A stretch of DNA of 64,000 nucleotides from Phoenix dactylifera. Its lineage: Eukaryota; Streptophyta; Magnoliopsida; Arecales; Arecaceae. This document shows, piece after piece, positions 23,670-37,250 of this stretch. The position numbers and the translations under genes were made by a program. The notes beneath the pieces were generated by a model. The model saw only the letters and a list, made by a program, of their open reading frames with translations, had not been told where the DNA came from and did no database searches. How positions within the stretch are numbered: position 1 is the stretch's first letter; each line of letters starts with the position of its first letter. The DNA is taken from positions 186,001 through 250,000 of the forward strand of contig NC_052401.1 in assembly GCF_009389715.1 (NCBI RefSeq). The letters run 5' to 3'.

Positions 23670-25172
23670 CCTCTCTTCTCGATCGAACGACCGACCGACC
23701 GGAAGGACGGAGGGAGGGTATGATACGCTTTATTCTCTATCCTTTCTTCTTCCCGTCGTTGAGATTATCGATAATGCTATATCGTATCACATCATATCAT
23801 GGACAATAGAGACGAATAGAACAAAATCAAGGAGGAGATGAGATATGTACAAAGGGGGGCCGTTACCATGGGAGGGATGGGAAGGAGGCAGGGAGGGAGA
23901 TAGAGATGCGTTTGTGCCTGCGATGGAGAGAAGGAGGAGGGAGCACGCACCACCGACGAAAGTAGCGGAAGCGTTGTCTCCTTCCCTTCCCACTGCCCTT
24001 TCCCCGGTTCCCCTTCCTTCGCGGCCTCGATGCCCGCGTGTTCGCCGCCTTCTCCTCCTCGCGTGACGCCCAATGCCGCCGCCGATACGCGCGTACTTGT
24101 ACCACCGCCTTCTGTGTACACGAACACCCATATACGTGGTCTGGTTCTGGGCTCTGGATTAGCATTGTTGGGCTGCAAGATTGGCCAAGCTAAATGACCA
24201 TAGTGAGCCCAAGAAATTCGGGCCGTTATCTCGGAGAGATTTGTGGGTCAAAAAAGTCAGCCGATAGCACGATTTTATATTTAAAGGAATGCTGACAGAG
24301 ACAACAAATATGATGTGCACATGACGGTGAGCCTCACATAAAATACAGATGATGCCGAAGTTACTCTATGGAGTAGCGCGGGATAGAAATGGATCGAGCA
24401 AAGGAATTTAGAAATAAGACCGATCAAGTCACACCCTCACTACTCACTGGTAGCTTGTAGGTGGATTGCGTCGGGGAGTGATGGTCATGGAGGCAGTTAA
24501 AAAGCAACTAGGTGTTGCTTTAGTTTCTTGGCATTTTTTAAAACATACGGCCACAAAATATCGTTCTTCATAAAATATTTTTTTATGAAAAATGGGAGGA
24601 GAGTTGTTTTAAAAGTTGTTTTTTTTTTTTTTTTTTGCTACATTAAAAGGTGTTTATCAAGTTTGCACACAGATAGCACACGTTAACTAGTTTTTTTTTT
24701 TCCCTGAAGTTAACTACTTGGGGAAATTCTTGGCACTGAGGAAATGATCCCTCCCACTGATAAAATCAAACCCCAGGCCACTCCCCTGACCAATAACATT
24801 CAAAATTCTGTCAATTGATTCTATCGAAGATTGAATACCACCGAGACGGGGGATTACCCTTGACCCTCTCTTATATACAGTTCAACAAATTCTCAACGTT
24901 GCTTAATTGGCATTCCATGGTTAAAAACAACGGACCGGTGATCATAGCCAGCGATCAGAGACATGGAGATTCAAAAAGATCAGCAAATTCACAGCAGAGA
25001 ACCACCGATAGACAAGATGAGCAGCAGCCCAGCTGCCCACCTTCCCCACGTCTTGCAGCCCGGCCTGCACTCTCGCGGCCTTTTCTTTTACCGCGACTCT
25101 GCGAGCGTCCAACCCGGCGCCCTCAAGTTCTCCCGGAATCACGTGCTGGCCAAAAATCAACAGAAGCTGCAC
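23670..25172. promoter_or_regulatory. Intergenic region: myotubularin promoter side and PTM-like 3' flank
   Basis: The 1.5 kb separates the start codon of the myotubularin gene from the stop codon of the PTM-like gene upstream in the same orientation. It must contain the promoter and 5' UTR of the former and the 3' UTR and terminator of the latter. 23840-24070 is GC-rich with purine blocks. 24600-24720 has poly(T). I could not place a TATA box or start site. Overlapping short open frames on both strands look random. Confidence 0.5.
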
Positions 25173-28100
25173 TCATAAAACCCGAACCACACTACCGATG
25201 ATGCTAGACTTCCGCCATTCCCGGCAACCACCACATCTCCACTTGGCATCCCCGGAGGGCTCTTCGCTCTCAACCCAAGGCGAACAATGGGAATGTATCT
25301 GCAGCCCACAAACTTCACATGCGAGATCCGGAGATGGCTGGTTGAGCTTGCATTTTTGACACTCCACACCGCCGAGTGCAGCCTCATTGGCAGAAAAGGA
25401 GGTATTTGCAGACCCCCCTATATGCATTGCTGATAAATTGCAAGGAGGCGCTTCCTGATAAGTAGTTCCAAATTCATCAGAACTGCTGGGGGCGCAACCG
25501 TACTCTGACGCATCCATAGGCATATCATATTGATCGTCCAACTCCCCATCCTCAGATGCCAACAGCTCCGTAAATGAGAAGTATGTCTGTGGTTCGTATT
25601 CCAAATCCTCAGAGTTCCCACCTTCTGGATCACGCCATTGGTAACTAATGCCAGCAGTGCCAAAACCCGCATCTCCACGATCACCACCTTTCATAAAATT
25701 CCATTCCGATAAAGGGGATGATGCTTTCTCGGAAGCACTTACAAAGTTTGCTTCATTGGCTGGAGAGAATTCATATCTAGCTGTTCTACATGTGGCATTG
25801 TTTCTCCCTAGACATTGGCTCTCAGAAGATGTTGTGCAATTAGAGTTGGCATTCTGAGGTGCATAAAACCCATCAACATTAGTTCCATGCTTTAATTGGG
25901 GCCTTCTGATAGACAATTTTTCCTGGCTTCGGGACAATGATCCAGATCCATTCGGTTGGATTTCCGCTTCCAGTGTTTGCTCCACAATTGGATCAACTCT
26001 TCCAAAAGAATAAAGCAGGGGATCATCATCCACAATAACCAAATCTTCCTCGACTGAGAGTGAACCCAGGGTACTCGGATGTACCAATCTAGGGAGAACG
26101 GATGTAGTCCCTTTGTTTGAAATTCCATTATTCAGCAGTTCGGGTTCTGGCTTCGTATAATCTGGATCCACAAAAGGACACTTTGGTGAGCCTTTCCTCC
26201 GGCACTTGTTGCACTTGAATCCTAACAAATCGAAAATTTGAGCTTCCTCGAGTTGCAAAGCATCTGCATGGTACCAATCTGCGAATAACAAAGAACTCAG
26301 GCAACTCATGGGGGGAAGGTATTTTCAGAAAGTGGTAAATTTATGTATTGGATGACGGCTTACTTCGGCATTTCTCACAGCAGATATACATCAGATCTGA
26401 ACGGTAAGAACTATTGCAGAGGCAACAAACTGGCTTTCTCGAAGAACTCAGGCCCTCATTGCTTTTGAGAATGATATTTTCGACCCTGAAATCCTGGCCA
26501 GACTCGTCACCCTTCTTCCGCTTCCAAATAAGACCAAATGACTGGCATGCTCCACTAAGTTTAGCTTTGCGTTCTGAGTTAGGACCAGAAGCTAAAGGCC
26601 TCATTTCTAGATGAGTTTCTGCTTTACCAACCGATTGTGCAGCATGAGGAGACCCAATCTTTAACATGAATGTGGGACCTGCCACCAACCGATCTTGCCT
26701 TTTTTGAGAAGGCAACTGATTGTTCAGAATCTTCTTTCGACTTGCATTGAGTGTAGCAGATTTAGTATGATAGCATAATTTGCATGTAATATTGGAGCCC
26801 GGATCAGTAATCTTGTCAGCAACCGAAGATATTGAGCAATATGTGTGGCAGTTACCTGGAATTCAGGGAAAAAATGTTTTAATATGATCCCACTTTTAAA
26901 TTACCCACCACTTAGTTCCTAAAATGTAAACAGAAGAGATGGAACATGGAATGGCAAGCATGACCATACCTTGACAAGAACTGCATCTCACCGCATCCCT
27001 AAATCACATTAAAAAAAATACAAGAAACATGCAACAGCAAATAACAGTTAGCAAGGGGGAGAACAATACCGTACAAACCTTTCTAGACTTGATTGACCAA
27101 AATCATAAACACTACAAAACAACGAATTACCTTAGAAGAACATCGCGTTTACATGATGCGCATGAACACTTGCTGGGTTTCTCCCCCTTGTGCAAAAGAT
27201 ATAAGAAAATATTTCTACGACGTGTTTCCGATTGTCTTTTCTGAAACTTTGGCAAATAAGGCGAGTTTAAGATTGTTGAACCAGGTGAGGGTTTCACACC
27301 AACTCTCTCTTCGAATTCCTTTATCAAGTATAATGGAATATGATTTTCAGAGAACCACCACTTGCCATTCCCAACCTGGATATTCCCTACTAGAATATTC
27401 TTTGTTACATGCAAGGGAAGATGCTTCTGATTGGGAAATTTAACTGCATATATCATCCTATTCTCAGCAATCTTTTTATCGCATATGACTGCATTTCGAA
27501 AAACAGCACTATCAACATCTGAGCTTTTCCCACCCAAAGGGATTTGCTCCGGGCGAACAAGTTCCTTCCACCTTATATGAGCATCAAGATATCTAACCTG
27601 ATTGGAACTCAAAGTTTGTTAAAGGGTTACTGAAATTATCCCGAAGAAATGACAAACTCGGCCAGGATAATAGATAGAGAACAAACCTGAAGAGCAAGCT
27701 GAGATGCATTCTTACTCATTTCTACGGAAGCTCTCCAAGCAGATTGCTGGTTTCTTCTAGGGAGCTCAGAAATTTCAGGATAAGAAATACAGGATATCCT
27801 TCTTATTCCACCTGGCATGAAAGAGACATATGAGCAATCATCAGATTTATATATGAAACTAGCAGGACAATGAGACATAAAACATTCAACAGGGCAACAT
27901 TTACCTTGACGAGCTGCTTTCCTGACTAGCGCGCTCAGAAGAACCCCCTTCTGGAAAACAACCTTTGAAAGCCTTCCACCTCGCCACCATTGCACATCCT
28001 TCCAGTTATCATCAGAAAAGAATAGTGCAGAATCAGATGCTACAGATTGTCGCTTATTTCGCTTCCCACTGGGTCCATGTTTTTGATTTAATCCAACGTG

Positions 28101-31100
28101 GGATATACCAGCAAATTCTGTGCATAACTCAATTGACCAATCATCCACCAGTTTAAACCAGCTTCCAGAAAAAGCAATCCTACGAATACTCTCTTCAAAC
28201 TGCCAAAAAAGTCAGGGTCAGTTTCAATAGTGGAGACTATAAGGTTGAATGGCGATTCTTTTTTCACACTTCCACTGGTAAATTAGTTCAAACAAAATAA
28301 TGAACTTTACATATTTTACACAAAACACCACCGTTTACAGTCACAAGCGATTATAAGCCATAACAGCAACTAATGTCATCAATGGAACGCAGCAGAAGAC
28401 AATACAAAAGTATGATTTTTGAATCTTTGTACAGCTAGCCACTTAAGCATTATCAATATTTTTTTTAGAAAAAAAGAAAGTGCATTTCTAAGTTTCATGA
28501 TTCTCTGTGTTTTGTACATGAACCCCCAATTTTTTTAAGGGAAGCATGACTGGTACATATTACATACATAGCATTACTATTTTTCATCCATTTATCTTTG
28601 ATAAGCAACACAGATCATAAATCACTCTCAGACTATTCAAGTGATCAGAATTATAATGGCATAGAAATAGAAGATACAACAGCTTACGAGTTTTGGTTGA
28701 ATGGTATATTGCAACTTCCAATATAAACTCATACCAACTTTTGTTTTTGGGTAGAATACCAGCTTTATTTTCTAAAACTTATATATAATGAATACTCGCC
28801 CATAATTTAAGTATGTGGCATGTTCTCTAGATTAATTTTGTACTTTCATACATACCCAAACATAAGCAAGGTCCTAACCCAAATTTGGTTATCCACACAT
28901 GTTCAGAGTCTACCTCCATATAGTGCAAATTAAGTTCCAAAAACATGAATGAACTTGTTAAAACTCTCGAACAAATTTCCCACACGACCTTGATAGCCAG
29001 GATTGCCCAGACCCTTCAATTTAGCCTAAAGCATCCATGTCCAACACTTAGGACCAAGGTCTGCCGTGCCGGTACCGGAGCCTGTACCGGTCGGCCGGCG
29101 GCACGGTTCAGTACGCCTTGAGCCCGTGCCGACACAGCAGAGAGGGTGAGGGAGCGGAAGAGGGAGAACGGGAAAGAGGAAAAGAGAGGGAGGAGGGAGA
29201 AAGGAAAAGGGAGAGGAAGGAGCGGCCGTTGGAGGCCTTTGGAGGGCGTCAGAGGCCCACAAAGGGCCGAAGCAAGGGCTCTGCCCTCCGAACCCTTCTT
29301 TCATTCGCAAAGCCCCTACCTCGGCACCCCTCCGGAGGCCCACCCTCTCTTCCTCTCCCCCCTCTCTCTTTTTCTCTCTTTCCCCTTCTCCCCCCACCTG
29401 TCGTTTTACCATTTTGGAACTGGAACCGTCCCAATCCGCCAGCCAACATGGCTCGATACGCTTCAAACCGAGCGGTTTGGGACGGTTCCGCATTCCTTGC
29501 TTAGGACATTGGTATGACAAACACAGCTCCACCAAACGAAATCCTAGATTTTAAAAGGATCTGACACTTAGACACAACCTGCACCTGACACACGAACCTC
29601 AGTTCATGTAACATAGGCCAAGATCTTTTTGTAGCATCACACCAACTCCAAAATCCTACTCTTGCTCTCATATACCAACTCTATACCACTCCCTGGTCCC
29701 ACATCTTTAAGAACATCAACATAATCCTTACAAAGTTATCTGGTTGCTACTTCACCATTTCTTTAAAGCCCGTATATAGTGTCGCTGCTAGAAGTACACC
29801 TGTCAAATCACTCAGAACAAAAACTTAAAACCAAATAAAACAACAATCAAATAATAAGTGAACTTCGATTGTTTCAAATAAAATTATGCAATACTTCCAA
29901 GGTGCTCGAGCTTTGTTTTCTATTTTAGGTACATCCTACTCCCTCATCTAAATTCACTCCTTTCTTTGACTCACAAGGCACATCAATGAGTTACAAACAA
30001 CGGAAAAAAATAGCCACTCACTTAGAGAAGTCCAAAATATCTGGGGAACTTACAAACTTGTCTAATATAAAGCATAAACCATGATGGGATTGGTATAATG
30101 CTAACTTCATTGAGCCCTTCGCTGGTGAAGCCTTGTGAGGCCTCAACGTGACATACTAACATCCTTGCTCTGAGTTGCTATATCTAGGTATTACAATCAG
30201 AAAACATGATAGCCACCATTTGGCACGTCGGTTGTGCTCACTACTAGATCCTCTACACTCTCCACAACTATTGTTCCATCTACATGATGGCTCAAGTCTT
30301 TTGCTCTCTCTCTCTCTCTCTAAAAGCTTTGGTAAAGGGAAAATAAGTCCCAACTGACTCATGACTTCTCTCTATGCTTTGTTTGCTTCTTTAATTAGAA
30401 TTATTGCTGGTATAAAACTCTTTTAACTAGAGCTAGTCCTCCATGATCAAAGGCTTGTGAATTCCACCCAACATTCCCAAGAGCCAATCCTCCACCATAC
30501 AATAACTTAATTTTTAAAAAATAGGAGTTATATGCACAACTAAAAAAATCATCAAGACTTATCCAACCATCTGGGGATCGGCTTTATGTATCCTCATTTG
30601 ATGCCCCCTAGTCTAAATACATGAGACTATCCAATCTATGGTTTGCCGAGCCGAACCGAACCGAACAATTCGGCCTGTACCGAATCGAACCAACGCCTAG
30701 TCGAAACAGTACAGCCGGGTCGAGTTGGTTCGGTTATAAAATCTCTCCCCTTTGGTTCACTGTAATAAAACCTCTCTGGTTCGATTTCTCCACACACCCC
30801 TCTCGCTCATGCTGACTCACTCAAAAGGTCCCTAGCCTCCTAGTTCAGTTTAAACTCCCCCCTTCACCATCTCAAACGAGTATCTCCGACCCCCCTGCTC
30901 GTGATGGTTCGAGAGCATGCCCCCCTACCACCACTCTTGACCATTCAAGAGTTGCAATGGCGTTCAAGAGCACGTCGCACCCTCCCCCCCCCCCCCCCCC
31001 CCCCCCGCTCCCCAGTTCGCAACCTTAAGGGTTTCGATGGAGCCTTAGGCATCACTGATAAGCAGCCCCCTTCCTCCCTCTCCAACCCTCAACCCTCTGT

Positions 31101-34100
31101 CTCACTTAGGGCTAGGGTTAGGGTTTAAAGGGCCCCTCCCCCTTCCTCCCCCCCCCCTCCTTCTCCCTTCCCCTCCCTCCCTCCCTCGCTTGGGGTTAGT
31201 CTTGCTTGGGTTAGGGTTAGAGTTTAGAGGTCTCCTTCCTCCCTCCATCCCTCTCCCCCTCTTCCTCTCCCCCTCCTCGTTTTCAGTACACCCTGAAACG
31301 GCATGGTACGAACCCATATCGTGCCGAACTAGTCAACAACTGGTACGTTCTTCAATACTTGCTCCGCAAAACTTGCTCCAATAACATGAATTTGTAAAAA
31401 GACTGAATTTTAAGCATTATAAAATAATTTTAAAATGGAAATGCAAGGGTCAGAGATTAAATAAAATACTATTTGGAGGTTCATGCATAGAAGTCTATGC
31501 CATCCTTCCTTCACTAACTTAACAGTCAATGATCATGAGGGTGCACATACATCATTTCTAATCACTCATTGGCACATGGATGAGGTTTAGACACTATCCA
31601 ACTAACACTATCATGTTGCTTCCCCCACCCTTCCCCCATATTGCACTCATTTTTAAATGAAATGCCTCCAATTAGTTGACTTGTAGGATACCACTTGTTG
31701 ATAGTTTCTTAATTTTAACACACAAACAAGTCAACAGTCAGAGCCAACACATACTTAGTGTGCCGTATTTGCAAGGGGGTAGCAGCATTTAGTTATTCTA
31801 CTTAGGTTGCACGTTCCCCTACCGTGTTAGTGCTAAAGGGAGCACTCAAACACCATAGACAGGCAATTTATACATGGACAGTGTGGTAGGCAGACTAAAA
31901 TAACTACAAGGGAAACAAAAAATCAAGGCATGAGAAATGTAAGTAAACATGAAAAAAGATGTTGGATGCAGTAGCTTGTGATTGGCAAACTTGTAAGTGG
32001 ATATAACATTTTTTCCAGCCAAAAGGATGGTGACATGACAATTAAAGAATAAAGGTAAGAGAGTCAGATCAAAATGGGGGGAAAAAAAGAGTTTGGTTTT
32101 TATTAGGAAACGGAGATATTAAAATTGCTGTATTTACATGATCAATCTAATTGATAAGGCACTGTTTTTTTATGATGCACGAGGATATGTGCATGAAATA
32201 CATTCTAAATGGATAACATTTACAGAACAGATTTTATAGGAAAGTCCAATTAGTTAGATATGAAAGAGAGAGAGAGAGAGAGAGATGTGCATGACAGAGA
32301 TAGATTTTGAGTTTCATTTAAGGTCTGGTTTTCTTAAGAAAGAAAATATTTTTTGGAAAGATCTCCTTAGCTGAATTTAATTTGAATCCCTAAGATAGAT
32401 AAGGTGGGTGGCTTATTATGTGTTTTAAGGGAGAAAAATACTATACACAGAAAAATAAAAGTATAATATTACGGAAGATATTTTGTTTGACACATTCTAG
32501 GGTATTTTAAAAACAAAAATTGGCAATTTTATGTCTAAAATTTAAGTCTCCCTTTCTAATATGGTATCATTTTATTGCAACAGACATTAATTGTCTGTAT
32601 TCAAATCAAATTCAAACCATGATCTGAAGCCCCTTTAGTTTGCTTTCCATCAAATAGTTGTACCTTCCTCAAATCAAACACCATATCAACAATTATAGCA
32701 ATTGTATCAAACCAAACGAAACTACAACAGCAGTTCTTGCAAGGAAAGATAATACCTTCATATGTTGCATTGCTGGATACAATCAAGTAAGCAACCAAAG
32801 AGACATCGACAAGATTATAATTCGTCACTATGTGATTTAACCTCCATCAAGTTCTTTATCATAATCTAATTCAATACTTTTTAGGGAAGAAAACATCACA
32901 ATAAATAGTCAGTTTACGAGTAAATCTTCCAATCATTTTATTTAAGATATAAATATTTGTTAATAATATGTTTAAAATCAAGATGCAATATGATCACTAT
33001 ATTGGAAAGAAGAAAAGAAAAGAAAAGGAGACAGCTCGCCAAGCAAAGATTGCACATCATATGGCATACCTGAAGTGATAATTTGAATTATAGCTGTGAT
33101 AAAGGATTGGGATAAGAAATGGTACAAAGCAAGCTGGAAACAAGACGAACATAATGTACCATTGTAGGGAATGAGAAACAATGTTATGCATTTCTAGTGC
33201 AAGAGAAACTTTTGCAAAGGGCACGCAAGTCCAATTTAAGGAAGCTTTCCTTATCTCTTATTTAGTACAATAGAAATATTGTTTCCAATCATTTTTTTTC
33301 TTTTTTTTTTCATCTATACATTTTCATCATTTATCAATTTAATGGAAACCCCATTGAGCAGGTGATCCAAATGTGTCGACCATGAAGCACTGTTCAGATG
33401 GGAAGTGTGCTTAGACAGAATAGCTACGTGATATGGAAATGCATTTTATGATAATTATGGCTTGAGCATCTATATCTGCACTCTGAAGTTGATGATGAAA
33501 ACAAAAAAAATCAAATATCATCCAAATTTAGACATGGTCAGGAACAGGCAGATGAAATAAACAGCAACAGCATATTAACCAGCATGCAAAGTGCATACTT
33601 TTGTGTATTTTAACTAATTCCTTTCCAAGTCTATAGCACTAAGATGTAGATCATGATGTTGAAACAAAAGAAGAGATTAGCGGCATCTTCCAACAAACAA
33701 AACCAGCCATGCAGGTTCAGGTCAAACAGGTCAACCATAAGAAGCAACGCAATCAGTACAAGAAAAAAAGAGATACTAAAAAAAAAAGCTGACCTCAAGT
33801 AACAAGAGTTTTAAGATCCTGCAGCTGGAAGCTTCTCTTAGCTGTTTATGCCATTGTTGGTTATACTGTGCATCTGACAACCGACCAACTAATAAATCAT
33901 GCAAACTCTCCTCCATGTTTGCAATACGTGAAGTAATTATAGGAAAGTGGCTGTCATCATGCTTAACTGGACGAAAGCCACTAACATTTCTTGCAGATCC
34001 TTTAATGGCATTGGTGGCAGCTAAATTTAGCAAGCACCCTTTTTTATTTGTACTTGCACCTTTGCATACAATGCACCAACCACATCTTTCTCTTGGGACC

Positions 34101-37100
34101 TCCATGAGCTTTTTCTCCAGATTTGGCCAAAGAAACTGCATGGTTGCTACAGAAAATGCTTTCAGTTGCAGTGCAATGTTTGCAGCTACCGTTTTCCTAG
34201 GATTAGAAGAAAATTGAGCTTCCAGAACTCTACTCTCTTCAGATGTGAGAACAGCCAGATTAGCGGCTGCTGATGCAGCAATATCACCCTGAATATACTG
34301 GTTCACATAAGCCAGGGGCTTGAAGACAGTTAAATTACTTGAGCTCCTGTCACTTAGAATTCTGCATTTCTCACCATAAATTTGGGTCTGATGTTTGCTT
34401 TCATAAGATATACTCAGAGAATCATTCTTTGTTGAAAAAATAGAGGTGCCTGCATCTTCCTTGCATATTCCATTCTCATTTCCTGAAACACCAGTTGCAA
34501 TGTCATGCGCAGCTGATCTTTCAGCAGAAATTGGTTCGTTTGAGTAAAACACATCAGTTAAAATAGATGCATTATGAAATTGCTCGGTGGTCTTTGTCCG
34601 GATAACTGGGAGACTCTTTTGGCTTGCCAGAGAAGCATCTCTGGAAGTAAATTCATCATCTTTTGGAGGTACCAATAATTTATCAGAAACATCTGGTGTC
34701 TTCTCGGCAGACACTTCAGTGTTTGCCAAATCAAATTTTTGCATCTCTGGAAAGTTGGGCTGCTCCACAAAGTCCAATGCAGAGCCATTGATCTCAGCTT
34801 CATTGCAGTCATTCTTTTGACTTAAATTTGCCTGATTGTCTACATTGCTATCTGTTATGTTAATAGCAGAGCTCTCTCCTTCTGCACTATTAATGAAATT
34901 AACAGTTTTGTTAACTGGGTTATTGAAGAGTGGAATGTGACATGTGGTAGGTTCCTTGTCAATCAGTAGATTACTGATGGGTTCAGTTTTTCCAATCTGC
35001 AAACTGGATGGTGGGAACTCCCAATATTTTAATATGCCGCTGCAGATATCAGCATACAGTGATGCGATTTCTCTTGTTGACCAAATCAGACTTAAGACCT
35101 TGGTGACATCGCATTGATTGTAGTATCTAGAAAATGGCTCTGAATCCAATGATGTCCCAGTCCTGTGGCATTCATTTTACAAGATCACAAAATGAAAGAA
35201 ATGAACTATTAGATAGATGAAATAAAACTTCAAGAAAGCAATCAGCAAAAAAAAATTAAAAGGAACTATAAAGCAAACACAGATAACAAGAATTCGAATG
35301 TCATGTATAAATATATATAAACATGTTAACAGATAGTATATGAGGTGGAAGAAAAACAGCTCCATCATGTAGGTATCCAGGTGTGGTATTACAAATCGAG
35401 TAAGAATAATGCTTAAATCCATGGACCTAAAAAATATAAAGGAGCTATTCAACCAGGAAGATGAAAAGGTAGGAAATAATAGTGGAGGAAATCACAGCAA
35501 CAGGTCCAATTATTATGAACCGACAACCCTTTGTCTCATGAGCAACATAAAAAGGCCAAGCAAGCAATGAAAGCATTAATGAAATTTTAGGACGTGCAAA
35601 TTAATGAAATTATCAGGATAAGAAACTCTAGCTGACGAAGGAAGCCTTACACAAGTAAATAATTGCAAGTTCCCAGAAACATCCGCCCATATACATCAAC
35701 GCCAAAGATCTCAGCTCCTCTTATGCCCCTTCCTATTCTGGAAGATGTTGGGCCAAGATTGTCCACCGTGCATTCTGGACAATACCACAGGCCTTCAGGA
35801 AGAAATGCTCTGCTCAGACCAATGCATCTCGAATGATATGCTGAGGGGCACCCATTGCAACAAATCAAAGTGCCATCCATTCCACAAAGCCTGCATTCAT
35901 CGCTATTCCCATCAGGAGAGGCATCTGATGCATCCGAAACTGGTTCTGCTTTAATCTTAGAACCTGGAATTGGTTTATTTGGTTCAACAGACTTCCGCAG
36001 AGCTTTTACACTCTTGCAAGCTGAAGTCTTGGAATATCTGGGATGCACCCTCCTTGGCCCACTCTCTGGAGGAAGGCTGACACCTGAACCATATTCCATC
36101 TCTTCTTCCACATTTTCCCGTGTTTCTAGTTCAGTTCTTAGCTCTGCAGAATCTACAGCATCATCGCACAATATTTGCAGAACTTTGAGTTTCATGGCCA
36201 CGGGAAGCCTGCAATATTCACTGTCTGAAAGGGTAGTACCGAATCCATTCCCACCAAGGCCTTTCATGTATCCCATTATGTAGAGGTACTCGACTAAGAA
36301 AGGTGACCAAGTTAATGCATCGAGCAAAGTCCAATCTTGATGTCTATGAATAATGTGGAAAAGAAAAGGAACATATAAATTTTTTAACCTCCAAAGCACT
36401 CGAAAATTGATTAACAGGTGCTCACAAACAAGGAGACGAAGGGAGCGCATACTCACCTTAAGCATTTTGAGGCTAGCTCCGAGCCCTCTGAGGAAAGCAT
36501 TTGAAGTTGCCGCCTCAGAGCCCGCATGAGGGAGACGTGGATGGCATCCAACAAGGAATTCTGGCCATTGAAGTTGAGCGACCGCACAAAATCATCAAGT
36601 CCAAAGGGGCTCAGAAACAACCGGACGCTGAACGATCTTAAGAAATTGTACACGGAGAATAAATAACTGATCGCTTCCTCTGGAACAGCAATGTCCCCAG
36701 AGGACGGAGGCAGCGGCAGCATCTGGATCTCCATGGATGGCACAGAAGCCGGAGCACGGGCACAGTCACAGGAATCACTGGAAGAGTCGGCATCGTCTGA
36801 GAGGTTGGAACCCAACCTGCTAACCGAAGAGGTTTCGGCTCCATCCGAGACTTCTGGCGCATTGTTCCTCGACCTTGTGTTCGGCGGCATCTTCAAGTCT
36901 CCAGACCCTAAGGAGGCCAGCTGGTCCAGCTTCCTCTTCATACAGCTCGGCTTCACACTCGATCCTCCATCATGGACCATGAGGATCTTGGAGACCTGCT
37001 GGTGTTCCAAATCTTCGCGATGCCCATCCTCGTACACGACGCCGTACTTTCTTCTGCCGCCGTCGTAGGATGAGACCTTCCCCAGGAGGAACGTCCTGGC

Positions 37101-37250
37101 TCCAGATACATTCTTGCCCACATAACTACCGACCAGTGCATCGCCACCTCTCGTCGAAGCCTCTTCAGATCCCCGATTCGCCCTCTCTTCCCCACTGCTA
37201 CTCTCCTTCATGCTCGCTCGGTTACCAGACCTGCTCCCCTCCGATTCCAT
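25173..37250 (-). CDS. PTM: PTM-type DDT / PHD-finger chromatin protein (9 exons)
   Basis: Minus-strand CDS exons: 36457-37250, 35651-36343, 33794-35162, 27905-28199, 27687-27811, 27131-27597, 26970-26998, 26364-26855, 25173-26278. All borders are AG/GT and phases agree, giving 1789 residues; Arabidopsis PTM is about 1700 from memory. Domains: Tudor-like module (about 40-90), DDT (about 190-250), classical PHD finger (about 415-456, from DECRLCGMDG to CPEC), a long middle region with a Cys cluster (CGWCIVCKG), PHD-like finger 2 (about 1400-1448) and finger 3 (about 1728-1773, from CQKC to CGGC). The family is nuclear and reads histone tails. Arabidopsis PTM was reported as a chloroplast-envelope protein cleaved for retrograde signalling. 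I see no transmembrane segments in the C-terminal part, which is acidic and Ser-rich, so At5g22760-type paralogy is possible. Two donors are unusual (GTCAGC, GTTTGT). The first ATG of the frame is used. Confidence 0.92.
29035..29515. repeat. CGGTACC element with opposed purine and pyrimidine tracts (PTM-like intron)
   Basis: The left end has GTGCCGGTACCGG and CTGTACCGGTCGGCC. It is followed by about 95 bp of almost pure purine on the plus strand (about 29138-29225), a GC-rich centre, about 70 bp of pyrimidine (about 29330-29400), and a right end with GGAACCGTCCC and GAGCGGTTTGGGACGG. Opposed tracts could pair as a long hairpin. It sits in the 5.6-kb intron between exons 3 and 4 of the PTM-like gene. 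Open frames here are low complexity. Confidence 0.6.
30640..31345. repeat. CGAACCGAAC / CT-rich / CGGTACC composite repeat
   Basis: The block starts with GAGCCGAACCGAACCGAAC and GTACCGAATCGAACC. It passes through CT-rich DNA that includes a run of 23 C at 30984-31006 and degenerate TTTAGGG-like words (31107-31127 and 31190-31235), and ends with ACGGCATGGTACG and TGCCGAACTAG. It resembles the other CGGTACC islands in composition but is longer. It lies in the same PTM-like intron. Confidence 0.5.
32264..32285. repeat. (AG)n microsatellite
   Basis: Short AG run in the large intron of the PTM-like gene. Confidence 0.7.

Noticed and set aside
23787..24178. Overlapping open frames on both strands upstream of the myotubularin gene
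   Set aside because: GC-rich promoter-side sequence; frames overlap each other and lack family features or splice support.
31100..31240. Interstitial telomeric repeat
   Set aside because: Only two or three degenerate TTTAGGG-like words in a CT/GT-rich area; not a real array.
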